From Fulvimonas sp. R45 (GTDB taxonomy: Bacteria > Pseudomonadota > Gammaproteobacteria > Xanthomonadales > Rhodanobacteraceae): a DNA stretch of 64,000 nucleotides. Below the pieces are notes generated by a model. It ran no database searches, was not told where the DNA came from, and saw nothing but the letters and a program-made list of their open reading frames with translations. The DNA lies in assembly GCF_030504985.1 (NCBI RefSeq), contig NZ_JASERU010000008.1, forward strand, positions 97,212 through 161,211. Direction: 5' to 3'. The translations under genes were made by a program, and so were the position numbers. Of this stretch, positions 24,107-33,087 are shown one piece after another (the stretch's first letter is position 1; every line of letters begins with the position of its first letter).

Positions 24107-26590
24107 TCAACCCTCCCGCAACAGCCGCATCGGCGAGGTGTGCGTCACCCGGCGCGTGCCGCCCAGCCCCAGCAGCATCACCACGATGGCCGCCGCCAGC
24201 GCGTACAGGCCCAGCGGCAGCAGCGGCGGCACGAAGTGTCCGATGCGGAACACCGCGCGCCCCAGCCACCAGCCCGCGCCTGCCGCGCCGAGCGCGGCGG
24301 TGAGCCCGGCGATCAGGCCGAGCAGGGCGAACTCGCAGGCGGCGGCCACGCGCAACTGCGCGCGCCGCGCGCCCAGGGTGCGCAGCAGGGCCGCCTCGTG
24401 GCGGCGCTCGGCCGCGCTGGCGGCAAGCGCCGCGGCCAGCACCAGCGCGCCGGCGAGCAGGCTGAAGGCCAGCACCCAGCGCACCGCGCCGCCCACCCGG
24501 TCCACGATCTGGCGGAGGCGGTCGAGCAGGTCGTCCACGTCGACCAGGCTGAGGTTGGGATAGTCGCGCGACAACGCGGCCACCTGTGCCGCCCGCCCGC
24601 GCGGCAGGTGGAAGCTGGCCAGCCAGGTGTGCGGCAGCGCGCCGGCATGGGCGGGGTCCAGCAGCAGGAAGAAGTTGACCCGGAACGAACTCCAGTCGAC
24701 GTGGCGGAAGCTGGTCACCGTCGCGTCGAGCGTGCCTTCGCCCACGTCGAAGCGCAGCGTGTCGCCCAGCTTCAGCGCGAACATGTCGCGCCACATCGTG
24801 TCCACCGACACTTCCGCCCGGGCCGGGCGCGCGTCGAACCAGCGCCCGGCGACCACCGTGTTGGCCGGCGGCAGCGCCTCGGCCCAGGACAGGCGCAGCT
24901 GGCGGTCGGCCCAGTCCTTCGCGCGCGGGTCGGCGTAGCGCCGGCCGTCGATTGGCCGGCCGTCGATCGCCACCAGCTTGCCCACCGCCAGCGGCATCAT
25001 GTTGAGCTGGTCGGCGCCGAGCCGGCCGAGCGCCTGGGCGAAGCCGGCGCGCTGGTCGTCCTGGAGGTTCAGCGCAAACCAGTTCGGGGTGTCCGGCGGC
25101 AGCTCACGGCGCCAGCCATCAAGCAGGGCGGGCGCGACCACGGCCAGCAACAGCAGGGCGGTGAGCCCCAGCCCCAGCGCGGTCGCCTGGATCACGCTGA
25201 GCGCGCGCCGCCGCGCCAGCGCGGCCAGCCCCAGCCGCAGGGCGGGGTGTGCCCCGGGCGCCACCCGCCGCGCCAGCCACAGCAGCAGCAGCGCCAGCAG
25301 GGCCGCGACGGCGGCCACGCCGGCCAGGCTGGCGGCGAGGATGCCGGCCAGCTTCGCCGAGCCGCTCTGGCTCCAGATCAGCGCCAGCGCGACCAGCGCC
25401 GGCACCAGGTACAGCACGTCGAAGCGCCGCACGCGGCGCGCCAGGCTGGCGCGGAACACCGCCACCGGCGACACCTCGGCCAGCCGCGCCAGCGGCGGCA
25501 GCGCGAAGCCGGCCAGTACCGCCAGGCCGAGGCCCGCGGCGGCCAGCGCCGGCAGCAGCGGCAAGGCGGTGGACACGCCGGCGAACAGCGCGCGGGCGAA
25601 CAGCCACGCGCCCTGCGCCATGCCCAGCGCCAGCGCCACGCCCAGCGCCGCGGCCGGCAGCGCCAGCGCCAGCAGCGTGCCCAGCAGCAGGCCGAGCACG
25701 CGCCGGCGCGGCGTGCCCAGCGCGCGCAGCAGGGCCACCTCGGGCGCCTTGCGCCGCGCGTAGCGCTGCGCCGCCAGCGCGATCGCCACGCCGGCCAGCA
25801 GCGCCGACAGCAGCGCGACCAGGCGCAGGAAGGCGCTGGCGCGGTCGAACGCGCCGCGCATGCGTTCCTGCGTCCGTTCCGGCGTGATCCGCTCGGCGCC
25901 CTGCGGCAGCGTCGCGCCGCGGGTCCAGGCCAGCCAATCGCGCACCGCCGCCGGCGCGCCGGCGACCAGCAGGCGATGGCGCGCACGGCTGCCGACGCCG
26001 AGCAGGCCGGCCTGCCTGGCGTCGGCCAGGCTCATCAGCGCGCGTGGCGCCAGCGCGACCAGCTGGCCGCCGTCGGGTTCGCGCAGCAGTTCGGCGGCGA
26101 TGCGCAGGGTGCGGCCGCCGAGCTGCACGCTGTCGCCCACCTGCAATTGCAGCGCCACCAGTGCGCGGTGGTCGAGATAGACCGTGCCGGCCGCGGGGCC
26201 GTGGGCGGCGTGTGTGCGCCCCTGCGCGTCGCGCAGTTCCAGCGTGCCGCGCAGGGGCCAGGCGGCATCGGTGGCGGCGACGTCGAGCAACTGGCTGCGC
26301 CGGTGGGCGAAGGCCACGCTGGGAAAGCCGGCGCTGCGGCTCACCGCGAGCCCGCGGCCGCGGGCCTGCGTGGCGAAGGCATCGGGCACGGGTTGCGGTG
26401 CGCCGATGCCGGCATCGCCGCCGATCAGCTCGGCGGCGCTGGCCAGCACGCCGCGCTCCACCCGCGCGGCCAGCGTGGCGACCACGCCCAGCGCCGCCAC
26501 CGCCAGCACCAGCGAACCGGCCAGGGTGCGCAGCTCGGGCAGCCGCCATTCGCGGCGCAGGGTGCGCAGGGACAGGCGCAGCAGGCTCAT
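24107..26590 (-). CDS. YbbP-type ABC transporter permease (FtsX/MacB superfamily)
   Basis: 827 residues. N-terminal membrane helix (about 22-42), large periplasmic domain, a central block of helices (about 255-500), a second periplasmic domain and three C-terminal helices: the ten-helix layout of YbbP. Both FtsX-like cores are visible (EVALLRALGTPRRRVL and EAALLRTLGARRAQL). The ATP-binding partner lies directly upstream, overlapping by 4 bp. The YbbAP family is thought to move hydrophobic compounds from membrane to periplasm; the substrate here is unknown. Confidence 0.9.
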   Translation of the reverse strand: MSLLRLSLRTLRREWRLPELRTLAGSLVLAVAALGVVATLAARVERGVLASAAELIGGDAGIGAPQPVPDAFATQARGRGLAVSRSAGFPSVAFAHRRSQLLDVAATDAAWPLRGTLELRDAQGRTHAAHGPAAGTVYLDHRALVALQLQVGDSVQLGGRTLRIAAELLREPDGGQLVALAPRALMSLADARQAGLLGVGSRARHRLLVAGAPAAVRDWLAWTRGATLPQGAERITPERTQERMRGAFDRASAFLRLVALLSALLAGVAIALAAQRYARRKAPEVALLRALGTPRRRVLGLLLGTLLALALPAAALGVALALGMAQGAWLFARALFAGVSTALPLLPALAAAGLGLAVLAGFALPPLARLAEVSPVAVFRASLARRVRRFDVLYLVPALVALALIWSQSGSAKLAGILAASLAGVAAVAALLALLLLWLARRVAPGAHPALRLGLAALARRRALSVIQATALGLGLTALLLLAVVAPALLDGWRRELPPDTPNWFALNLQDDQRAGFAQALGRLGADQLNMMPLAVGKLVAIDGRPIDGRRYADPRAKDWADRQLRLSWAEALPPANTVVAGRWFDARPARAEVSVDTMWRDMFALKLGDTLRFDVGEGTLDATVTSFRHVDWSSFRVNFFLLLDPAHAGALPHTWLASFHLPRGRAAQVAALSRDYPNLSLVDVDDLLDRLRQIVDRVGGAVRWVLAFSLLAGALVLAAALAASAAERRHEAALLRTLGARRAQLRVAAACEFALLGLIAGLTAALGAAGAGWWLGRAVFRIGHFVPPLLPLGLYALAAAIVVMLLGLGGTRRVTHTSPMRLLREG

Positions 26591-27294
26591 GCGGTCACCG
26601 CCGCGGCGGCACGCGGCGCGCGCAGCCGGCCTTCCTCCAGTTCCACGCCGCGGGTGCAGCGGCCGGCCAGCCGCGCGTCGTGGGTGACCAGCACCAGGGT
26701 GGTGCGGTGGTCGCGGTTCAGCGCGAACAGCAGGTCGGCGACGTGGTGGCCGGTGCGCTGGTCGAGGTTGCCGGTGGGCTCGTCGGCGAACAGCAGGCGC
26801 GGCCCGTGCACGAAGGCGCGGGCGATCGCCACGCGCTGCTGCTCGCCGCCGGAAAGCTGGGCGGGGTAGTGCCGGCGGCGCGCGTCCAGGCCGACCGCGG
26901 CCAGCGCCTCGCGCGCCTTGCGGCGCGCCCCGGCGTCGCCTTCCAGCTCCAGCGGCAGCATCACGTTTTCCTCGGCGCTGAGCGCGGGCAGCAGGTGGAA
27001 GGACTGGAACACGAAGCCGACCAGGCGCCGGCGCAGGTCGGCGCGGGCTTCCTCGTCCAGCGTCTCCAGCGCATGGCCGTCGAGGCGGATGCCGCCGCTG
27101 CTGGGCGTGTCCAGCCCGGCGAGCAGGCCGAGCAGGGTGGTCTTGCCCGAGCCGGAGGCACCGACGATGGCGAAGCTCTCGCCTTCGGCCACCTGCAGGC
27201 TCACCCCGCGCAGGATGTCCAGCCGGCCCTCGGGTCCCCGCACCGACTTGCTAACATCGCGCACATCGAGAAGAAGCTGGGGCGTGCCGCTCAT
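26587..27294 (-). CDS. ybbA: YbbA-type ABC transporter ATP-binding protein
   Basis: 235 residues: Walker A GASGSGKTTLLGLLAG, Q-loop FVFQSFHLLP, signature LSGGEQQRVAIARA, Walker B RLLFADEPTGNLD, H-loop VLVTHD. The MacB/LolD-type ENVMLPLEL segment fits an ATPase for FtsX-like permeases. The ATG at 27294 has an AGGAAA ribosome site; the start codon overlaps that of divergent tesA. The order ybbP-ybbA-tesA is the same as in E. coli. Confidence 0.94.
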   Translation of the reverse strand: MSGTPQLLLDVRDVSKSVRGPEGRLDILRGVSLQVAEGESFAIVGASGSGKTTLLGLLAGLDTPSSGGIRLDGHALETLDEEARADLRRRLVGFVFQSFHLLPALSAEENVMLPLELEGDAGARRKAREALAAVGLDARRRHYPAQLSGGEQQRVAIARAFVHGPRLLFADEPTGNLDQRTGHHVADLLFALNRDHRTTLVLVTHDARLAGRCTRGVELEEGRLRAPRAAAAVTA

Positions 27295-27916
27295 GCGTCG
27301 TTTCCTGAAATGGCCGGGATGGCTGGTGGTGGGGTGGCTGGCGGCCGCCGCGGCCCAGGCCGCGCCGTCGCGCACGGTGCTGGTGCTGGGCGATTCGCTG
27401 TCCGCCGCGCACAACATTGCCGCGGACCAGGGCTGGGTGCACCTGCTGGACGTCCGCCTGGGCGACATGGTGCCGCCGTGGGCCGCGATCAATGCCAGCA
27501 TCAGTGGCGAGACCTCGCTGAGCGGACGCAACCGCCTGCCCGGGCTGCTGGCGAAGTACCACCCGGGGGTGGTGGCGATCGAGCTGGGCGCGAACGATGG
27601 CCTGCAGGGCCTGCCGTTGGACGAGCTGCGCGCCAACCTGGCGGCGATGGTCGACGCGGCGCAGGCGGCGAAGGCCAAGGTGCTGCTGCTGGGCATCGAG
27701 CTGCCGGTGAACTATGGCCCGCAGTACCGCGACGGCCTGCGGGCGGTCTATGCGGACCTGGCCCGGCAGAAGCACGTGGCGCTGGTGCCCTTCCTGCTCG
27801 AAGGCGTGGCGCTCGAGCCACAGCTGATGCAGGACGACGGCATGCATCCGCGCGCGGCCGGTGAGCCGATCGTGCTGGAAACGGTATGGAAAGCGCTGCG
27901 ATCCCTGCTGCAATGA
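27293..27916 (+). CDS. tesA: Periplasmic acyl-CoA thioesterase I / lysophospholipase L1 (GDSL hydrolase)
   Basis: 207 residues. Signal peptide (about 1-24, WLVVGWLAAAAAQA), then the SGNH-hydrolase blocks: VLVLGDSLSAAHNI (nucleophile Ser), INASISGETS, VAIELGANDGLQG (Asn) and DDGMHPRA (Asp/His). E. coli TesA hydrolyses acyl-CoA, lysophospholipid and esters in the periplasm. Its ATG shares two bases with the ybbA ATG on the other strand. Confidence 0.95.
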   Translation: MRRFLKWPGWLVVGWLAAAAAQAAPSRTVLVLGDSLSAAHNIAADQGWVHLLDVRLGDMVPPWAAINASISGETSLSGRNRLPGLLAKYHPGVVAIELGANDGLQGLPLDELRANLAAMVDAAQAAKAKVLLLGIELPVNYGPQYRDGLRAVYADLARQKHVALVPFLLEGVALEPQLMQDDGMHPRAAGEPIVLETVWKALRSLLQ

Positions 27917-28001
27917 AGCGACGGCGTGGGGGCAAGGTGAGGGCTGGCTGAACGCTTCGACCTTCGCTTCACGCCCGGCTCACGGCCGGCGCCGCTAGCC
28001 T

Positions 28002-28015
28002 TTCACAAATGTGAA
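28002..28015. promoter_or_regulatory. Palindrome upstream of a response regulator gene
   Basis: TTCACA-AA-TGTGAA, perfect 6-bp arms around two bases, ending 17 bp before the ATG at 28033. Its location over the probable leader makes it a candidate operator, for example for autoregulation. It lacks the 6-bp centre of a CRP/Clp site. Confidence 0.4.
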
Positions 28016-28032
28016 GCAGCGAGGAAGGCGTC

Positions 28033-28764
28033 ATGAATGCACGCGAAGAGAATGCCGGGCTGATCCTGCTGGTGGAGGACAACCGCCAGATCGCCGAGAT
28101 GGTCGGCGAGTTCCTCGAGCAACGCGGCTACTCGGTGGACTACGCGGCCGACGGCGTCAGCGGCCTGCACCTGGCCGTGTCCAACAGCTACGACGTGGTG
28201 GTGCTGGACCTGATGCTGCCGGGCATGGACGGACTGGACGTGTGCCGCAAGCTGCGTGGCGACGCCAAGAAGTCCACCCCGGTGCTGATGCTTACCGCGC
28301 GCGACACGCTGGAGGACAAGCTGATCGGCCTGGAGGCCGGCGCCGACGACTACCTGGTGAAGCCGTTCGAGGTGCGCGAGCTGGAGGCGCGGCTGCGGGC
28401 GCTGATCCGTCGCGACCGCCGCCAGGTCTCCACCGAGGTGCTCACCGTGGGCGACATGACCCTGGACACCGCCACCCTGCGCCTCACCCGCGGCGGGCAG
28501 GAGCTGACCGTGTCGCCGATCGGGCTGAAGCTGCTGGCGATCCTGATGCGCGAATCGCCGCGCGTGGTCAGCCGCCGCGACATCGAGCGCGAGATCTGGG
28601 GCGACACGCTGCCCGACTCCGATACCCTGCGTTCGCACCTGTACAACCTGCGCCGGGTGATCGACAAGCCGTTCGAGCATCCGCTGCTGCACACCATCCA
28701 CTCGGCAGGCTACCGGCTGGCCGACCTCACCGCGGAGGTGGCTTCGGCCACGCAGCCGGCTTGA
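28033..28764 (+). CDS. OmpR/PhoB-family response regulator
   Basis: 243 residues. Receiver with E15/D16 pocket, phospho-acceptor D59 (VVVLDLMLPGMDG) and K110 (LVKPF), then an OmpR-type winged helix (about 130-232) with VSPIGLKLLAILMRESPRVVSRRDIEREIWG and the recognition region LRSHLYNLRRVIDKPFEHPLLHTIHSAGYRL. An AGCGAGGAAGG ribosome site precedes the ATG. It is followed within 20 bp by its probable kinase. The stimulus and regulon are not evident. Confidence 0.92.
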   Translation: MNAREENAGLILLVEDNRQIAEMVGEFLEQRGYSVDYAADGVSGLHLAVSNSYDVVVLDLMLPGMDGLDVCRKLRGDAKKSTPVLMLTARDTLEDKLIGLEAGADDYLVKPFEVRELEARLRALIRRDRRQVSTEVLTVGDMTLDTATLRLTRGGQELTVSPIGLKLLAILMRESPRVVSRRDIEREIWGDTLPDSDTLRSHLYNLRRVIDKPFEHPLLHTIHSAGYRLADLTAEVASATQPA

Positions 28765-28781
28765 TCGGCCGCAAATCGACC

Positions 28782-29807
28782 ATGATAGACAGGGGTTCGC
28801 CGCCAACGCTCCCCGCGCCCCGGCGCGGCGGGTTCCAGCGCCGGCTGGCGCTGATCTTCGCGCTGCAGCTGGCGGCGGTGGTGATCGCGTGCCTGCTCGG
28901 CTTCCGCGATACGGCGCCGCCGATGGCGGTGATCGCGCTGATCGTCATCGTCAGCCTGCTGGCCTGGCTGGCCACGCAGCGGGAATGGCGCTCGGTGAGC
29001 GTGCTGGCCCGCGTGGTCAGCCGCTGGAACGAGCAGCAGCCCGACCTGGACGCGCTGGAACCGGAGCGGCTGCCGCACCATGCCGACGCCGACGTGGTGG
29101 AACTGGCGCGCGGCCTGCACGCCTTCGCCAGCCGCATCGCCGGCTACAACCAGCGCGAGCGCAACTTCACCCGCGACGCCAGCCACGAGCTGCGCAGCCC
29201 GCTCACCATCATCAAGATGTCCACCGACATGCTGGCGGACGAGTCCGGGCTCGGCGAGAGCGGCCAGCGCTCGCTGCGTCGCATCCGCCGCGCCACGCGC
29301 GAGCTGGAGTCGGTGGTGGAGGCGCTGCTGATCCTGGCGCGCGAGTCCGACAACGGCCAGGGCGAGCACGAGTTCGTGGTCAACGACGTGCTGCGCCGCG
29401 CGCTGGACGACGCGCGCGAAGGCCTGCACGGGCGGCTGGTCGCGCTGCAGCTGGACGAGCCGGCGCGCTTCGCGCTGCATGGTTCGCCACGCGTGTTCGC
29501 GGTGCTGTGCGGGCAGCTGATCCGCTACGCGGGCCAGCACGCGGCGGGACAGGGCAAGGTGGTGGTGACGGTGCTGCCCGGCGCGGTAACGGTGGGCAGC
29601 ACCGGCCCGGGCGCCGGCGGGACGGCGGGCGGTGGGGGCGATTCGCCGCAGGGGTTCGAGCTGGCCATCGCCCAGCGCATCAGCGAACGCTTCGCGTGGC
29701 CGCTGGACTGGCCGGGCCAGGGGCATGACGGCGCGCAGCGCACCGTGCGCGTGCGCTTCCCGCGGCCGCTGCCGGCGAAGGCCGCGCAGCCGGGCGCGCC
29801 GGCCTAG
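28782..29807 (+). CDS. Sensor histidine kinase with a degenerate ATP-binding domain
   Basis: 341 residues from the ATG at 28782; an in-frame TTG at 28761 overlapping the regulator stop is an alternative start. Two adjacent membrane helices (about 22-41 and 47-65) with almost no periplasmic loop, a linker, then an intact H-box FTRDASHELRSPLTIIK (H135). The catalytic domain is eroded: the N-box position reads LCGQLIRYAG (Asn replaced by Gln), no DxGxG G1 box is found (GSTGPGAGG stands there) and the G2 GxGLGL is absent (GFELAIAQR). It may act as a phosphatase or receive phosphate from elsewhere. It pairs with the preceding response regulator. Confidence 0.85.
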   Translation: MIDRGSPPTLPAPRRGGFQRRLALIFALQLAAVVIACLLGFRDTAPPMAVIALIVIVSLLAWLATQREWRSVSVLARVVSRWNEQQPDLDALEPERLPHHADADVVELARGLHAFASRIAGYNQRERNFTRDASHELRSPLTIIKMSTDMLADESGLGESGQRSLRRIRRATRELESVVEALLILARESDNGQGEHEFVVNDVLRRALDDAREGLHGRLVALQLDEPARFALHGSPRVFAVLCGQLIRYAGQHAAGQGKVVVTVLPGAVTVGSTGPGAGGTAGGGGDSPQGFELAIAQRISERFAWPLDWPGQGHDGAQRTVRVRFPRPLPAKAAQPGAPA

Positions 29808-29836
29808 AGCAGCGCGCCCGCGCGCCCGGCGCGCGC

Positions 29837-31192
29837 TCAGCCGAGTCGCGGATCCACGGCGAAAGCGCAGCCGGTCTTCGCCTTCACCTCGTCCACCGTC
29901 ACGCCGGGGTTGAGCTCGACCAGGGTGAGGCCCTTGCCCTTCTCGACCGCGAACACGCACAGCTCGGTGATGACCAGGTCCACGCATTCCTTGCCGGTGA
30001 TCGGCAGCTCGCACTGGTCCTTGATCTTCGGCGAGCCGTCTTTCGCGCAGTGCTCCATCAGCACCACCACGCGGCGCACGCCGCTGACCAGGTCCATCGC
30101 CCCGCCCGGGCCCTTCACCATCTTGCCGGGCACCATCCAGTTGGCGAGGTCGCCGGTGGCCGAGACTTCCATGCCGCCGAGGATCGACAGGTCGATGTGG
30201 CCGCCGCGGATCATCGCGAAGGAGTCGGCGCTGGAGAAGAAGCTGGAGCCGGGCAGGGTGGTGATGGTCTGCTTGCCGGCGTTGATCAGGTCGGGGTCGA
30301 CCTGGTCCTCGGTGGGGAACGGCCCGATGCCGAGCAGGCCGTTCTCCGACTGCAGCACCACCTCCATGCCGGCGGGGATGTAGTTCGCCACCAGGGTCGG
30401 GATGCCGATGCCGAGGTTGACGTAGAAGCCGTCGCGCAGCTCCTTGGCGGCGCGCTGCGCCATCGCGGTACGGGTGGGGTTCTCCTTGCCGGTGTTGGCG
30501 CCGGCGAGGGTGCGGATCTCGATGCGCTTCTCGTACTTCGCGCCCTGGATGATGCGGTCGACGTAGATGCCCGGCACGTGGATGTTGTTCGGGTCCAGCT
30601 CGCCCACCTCGACCAGGTGCTCCACCTCGGCGACGCAGACCTTGCCGCAGGTGGCGATCATCGGGTTGAAGTTGCGCGCGGTCTCGCGGAACACCAGGTT
30701 GCCGAGGCGGTCGCCCTTCCATGCCTTCACGATGGAAAGGTCGGCATGGATGGCTTCCTCCAGCACGTACTCCTTGCCGTCGAACACCTTGGTTTCCTTG
30801 CCCTCGGCCAGCTGGGTGCCGAATGCGGTGCGGGTGTAGAAGCCGGGGATGCCGGCGCCGCCGGCACGCAGCTTCTCGGCCAGCGTGCCCTGCGGGGTGA
30901 GGTGCAGCTCCAGCTCGCCGGCCAGCACCTGGCGCTCGAATTCCTTGTTCTCGCCCACGTAGGAGGCGTATACGCGCTTCACCTGGTGGGTCTTCAGCAG
31001 CGGGCCCATGCCGAAGTCGTCCACGCCCGCGTTGTTGCCCACGATGGTCAGCCCCTTGGTGCCGGCTTCCAGCAGCGCGCCGATCAGGTTCTCGGGGATG
31101 CCGCACAGGCCGAAGCCGCCGGCGGCGATGGTCATGTTGTCGAACAGCAGTCCGTCGAGCGCCTGCGATGCGGTTGCGTAGACCTTGTCCAT
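29837..31192 (-). CDS. 3-oxoacid (succinyl-CoA:acetoacetate) CoA-transferase, subunits A and B fused
   Basis: 451 residues. Residues 1-232 correspond to subunit A ([47 protein letters not shown]), and from about 243 to subunit B ([20 protein letters not shown]). The catalytic Glu is E283 in [15 protein letters not shown]. It moves CoA between succinyl-CoA and acetoacetate, allowing ketone-body or short-chain acid use. Most bacteria encode A and B separately; here a short linker ([11 protein letters not shown]) joins them as in the eukaryotic SCOT enzyme. It is flanked by unrelated genes. Confidence 0.93.
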   Translation of the reverse strand: MDKVYATASQALDGLLFDNMTIAAGGFGLCGIPENLIGALLEAGTKGLTIVGNNAGVDDFGMGPLLKTHQVKRVYASYVGENKEFERQVLAGELELHLTPQGTLAEKLRAGGAGIPGFYTRTAFGTQLAEGKETKVFDGKEYVLEEAIHADLSIVKAWKGDRLGNLVFRETARNFNPMIATCGKVCVAEVEHLVEVGELDPNNIHVPGIYVDRIIQGAKYEKRIEIRTLAGANTGKENPTRTAMAQRAAKELRDGFYVNLGIGIPTLVANYIPAGMEVVLQSENGLLGIGPFPTEDQVDPDLINAGKQTITTLPGSSFFSSADSFAMIRGGHIDLSILGGMEVSATGDLANWMVPGKMVKGPGGAMDLVSGVRRVVVLMEHCAKDGSPKIKDQCELPITGKECVDLVITELCVFAVEKGKGLTLVELNPGVTVDEVKAKTGCAFAVDPRLG

Positions 31193-31322
31193 GGGATGCC
31201 TTCATGCAGTGAGAGCCAGACGCCAAGGATACGACGGAATGGCCCGGGGCCATGAGCGGCAGGGCCGCACGGCCGGCCGTGGAGCGGGCCCAGGCCGCCG
31301 CACCGTGGCGGCGGGTCGTCGG

Positions 31323-31787
31323 TCAGTAGAGCTTTTGCAGCACCTGCCCGGTCAGCGCGCCGCTGATGCCGGTGCGCGTGCCGTCGGCGTGGATCACCAG
31401 GGTGCGCGGGGTTTCGCCGCCCCAGTCCGGGTCGAGCAGGTAGTTGATGCGTTCCGGCGTGGCGGCGGCGTAGGCGCGGGCCGGGTAAGCGTCCATGCCG
31501 GCGGCGTGCAGGCGCTGTTCGAGGGCCGTGCGCTGTTGCGCGATGTCGTCGGTGGCCACGGTCACCAACTCGATCTCGTGCGGGTGCGCGCGTTGCAGCT
31601 TCGCTAGCGCCTGCAGGTTCGCCTCGCAATAGGCGCAGTCCAGCGCCCAGATCGCGAGGATGCGCTCGTCGTGCGCGGGCGGCTTCAGCAGGGCGGGCAC
31701 ATCGGCGGCGGACAGCGGCGCGAGCGTGCCGGCATGGGCGAAGGCGGGCGCCAGCACGAGCAGGGCGGCAAGCAGGGCGCGGCGCAT
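31323..31787 (-). CDS. Secreted thioredoxin-like protein with CAYC motif
   Basis: 154 residues with signal peptide (about 1-19). After LAIWALD comes the redox pair C51-A-Y-C54, then a TlpA-like body ending with GGETPRTLVIHADGTRTGISG, where the cis-Pro-type loop (TPRT) is present. It is probably a periplasmic thiol reductant or metal-delivery redoxin. The ATG overlaps the stop of the Asp-box protein by one base, so the two are translationally coupled. The partner is not known. Confidence 0.82.
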   Translation of the reverse strand: MRRALLAALLVLAPAFAHAGTLAPLSAADVPALLKPPAHDERILAIWALDCAYCEANLQALAKLQRAHPHEIELVTVATDDIAQQRTALEQRLHAAGMDAYPARAYAAATPERINYLLDPDWGGETPRTLVIHADGTRTGISGALTGQVLQKLY

Positions 31788-32956
31788 CAGCGGGCTCCGG
31801 CGGGAACCAGGCGGAAGCCGGCGGCGGTGTTCCAGGCCACCCAGGCGCGACCCTGCCGCACCAGCAGCTGCGGCGAGCCGGCGGCGACCTCGGAATGCGC
31901 GATGGTGCGGGGCGCGCCGAAGTGCGCGCCGTCGTCGGTGGATACGCGCAGCATCAACGCGTAGCCCTGCGCGTCCACCTGGTTCCAGGCCACCCAGACG
32001 GTGCGGTCGTGCGCCGCCACGTCCGCGTGGCTGGCGCCCGGCCCGCCGAGCTTCAGCAGATGCCGCGGCGGGTGACCGGGATCGAGCTGGCCGTAATGGA
32101 TCGCCGGGCCGTCCTTCGCCTGGTACCACACCGCGTGGCGCACGCCGTCGGCGCCGATGGCGAGGCCGGGACCCTGGTGCGGGCAGCCATCGATGTGCCA
32201 CTGGCTGAAGGTGGCGCGTTCGACCTGCGCGGGCCGTCCGTCCGTGCGCAGCACCGCGTAGGCATGGTCGCGGATGTTGTCGCCGTAGATGGCGCGGAAG
32301 AAGGCGGCGACCTGGCCGTCGGGCGTATGCGCCAGCGCGATGCGGCAGCATTCGCAGCTCTGGTCGACCAGCTTGCGCTCGGGCACGAAGGTCTTGCCGG
32401 CGTCGTCCGACCAGCTGTAGTACACCGCGGCGCCGAGATACGGCTTGCCCTGCGCCTGTGCCGCTTCCAGGTCGCGCTTGTCGATCCAGGCGATCACCAC
32501 GCGGCCGCGACCGTCCACCGCCAACGCGTCGAAGCGGTGGGTGATCTCGGCGCGGTCGTGGTGCACGGTGAGCGGCGCGGAAAAGTGCACGCCGCCGTCC
32601 AGCGAACGGGCGAAGCGCACGAAACCCGTCCACGGCTTCGCGCGCGGCTGCGACCAGCTCACGTACAGCTCGCCCCGCGGGCCGAAGGCGATCTTCGGGC
32701 GGTTCTCGCCTTCGTCGTAGATCGGTTCGGCGATGGCGTTGACGTCCACCGGCGCGCTGAGCGTGCGGCCGAGGTCGTCGGAATGGCGCAGGCGCACGTG
32801 GCCGTCCGCCGCGTCCACTACCCACAGCCGGCCGTGCGCGTCGAAGGCGGCGCTGGCGCCCAGCTCGGGTCCGGACGGCATCTTCATGCCGTGCATGTCG
32901 TGGGCGGCGACGGCGGACGACAGCAGGCAGAGCAGGGCGAGGATGGGTTTGCGCAT
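31787..32956 (-). CDS. Secreted sialidase-like Asp-box (BNR) protein with CxCC motif
   Basis: 389 residues. Signal peptide (about 1-18) followed by a His/Met-rich mature N-terminus (HDMHGMKMP). At least four Asp-boxes of the S-x-D-x-G-x-x-F type (SDDLGRTLS, SLDGGVHFS, SDDAGKTFV, STDDGAHFG) predict a six-bladed beta-propeller. A CECC cluster (C201, C203, C204) lies between blades. True sialidase Arg triads are not evident, so an enzymatic role is doubtful. With the CAYC redoxin and the TonB receptor, a metal-handling role (copper suggested by the His/Met and Cys motifs) is a guess. Confidence 0.75.
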   Translation of the reverse strand: MRKPILALLCLLSSAVAAHDMHGMKMPSGPELGASAAFDAHGRLWVVDAADGHVRLRHSDDLGRTLSAPVDVNAIAEPIYDEGENRPKIAFGPRGELYVSWSQPRAKPWTGFVRFARSLDGGVHFSAPLTVHHDRAEITHRFDALAVDGRGRVVIAWIDKRDLEAAQAQGKPYLGAAVYYSWSDDAGKTFVPERKLVDQSCECCRIALAHTPDGQVAAFFRAIYGDNIRDHAYAVLRTDGRPAQVERATFSQWHIDGCPHQGPGLAIGADGVRHAVWYQAKDGPAIHYGQLDPGHPPRHLLKLGGPGASHADVAAHDRTVWVAWNQVDAQGYALMLRVSTDDGAHFGAPRTIAHSEVAAGSPQLLVRQGRAWVAWNTAAGFRLVPAGAR

Positions 32957-32975
32957 GGCTTCGACCTTGGTTTTT

Positions 32976-33080
32976 GCTCCTCCCCCTGCGCGCAGGAGGA
33001 GGTTGGGAGGGGTAGGCCATCTTGCGGCGAGGTTGATTGACCCCACCCCCGGCCCTCCCCTGCAAGCCGGGGAGGGGGAA
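32976..33080. repeat. Pair of CTCCCC-type intergenic palindromes
   Basis: Two hairpins, CTCCTCCCCCTGCGCGCAGGAGGAG (about 32978-33002) and CCCTCCCCTGCAAG/CGGGGAGGGGG (about 33053-33078), flank GGGTAGGCCAT... and face each other in opposite order (GGGAGGGG then CCCCACCCCC). They fill the 130-bp gap between the TonB receptor and the Asp-box gene on the same strand. Same family as the repeats near 21,850, 52,200 and 53,100. Confidence 0.6.
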
Positions 33081-33087
33081 AGGCGGG

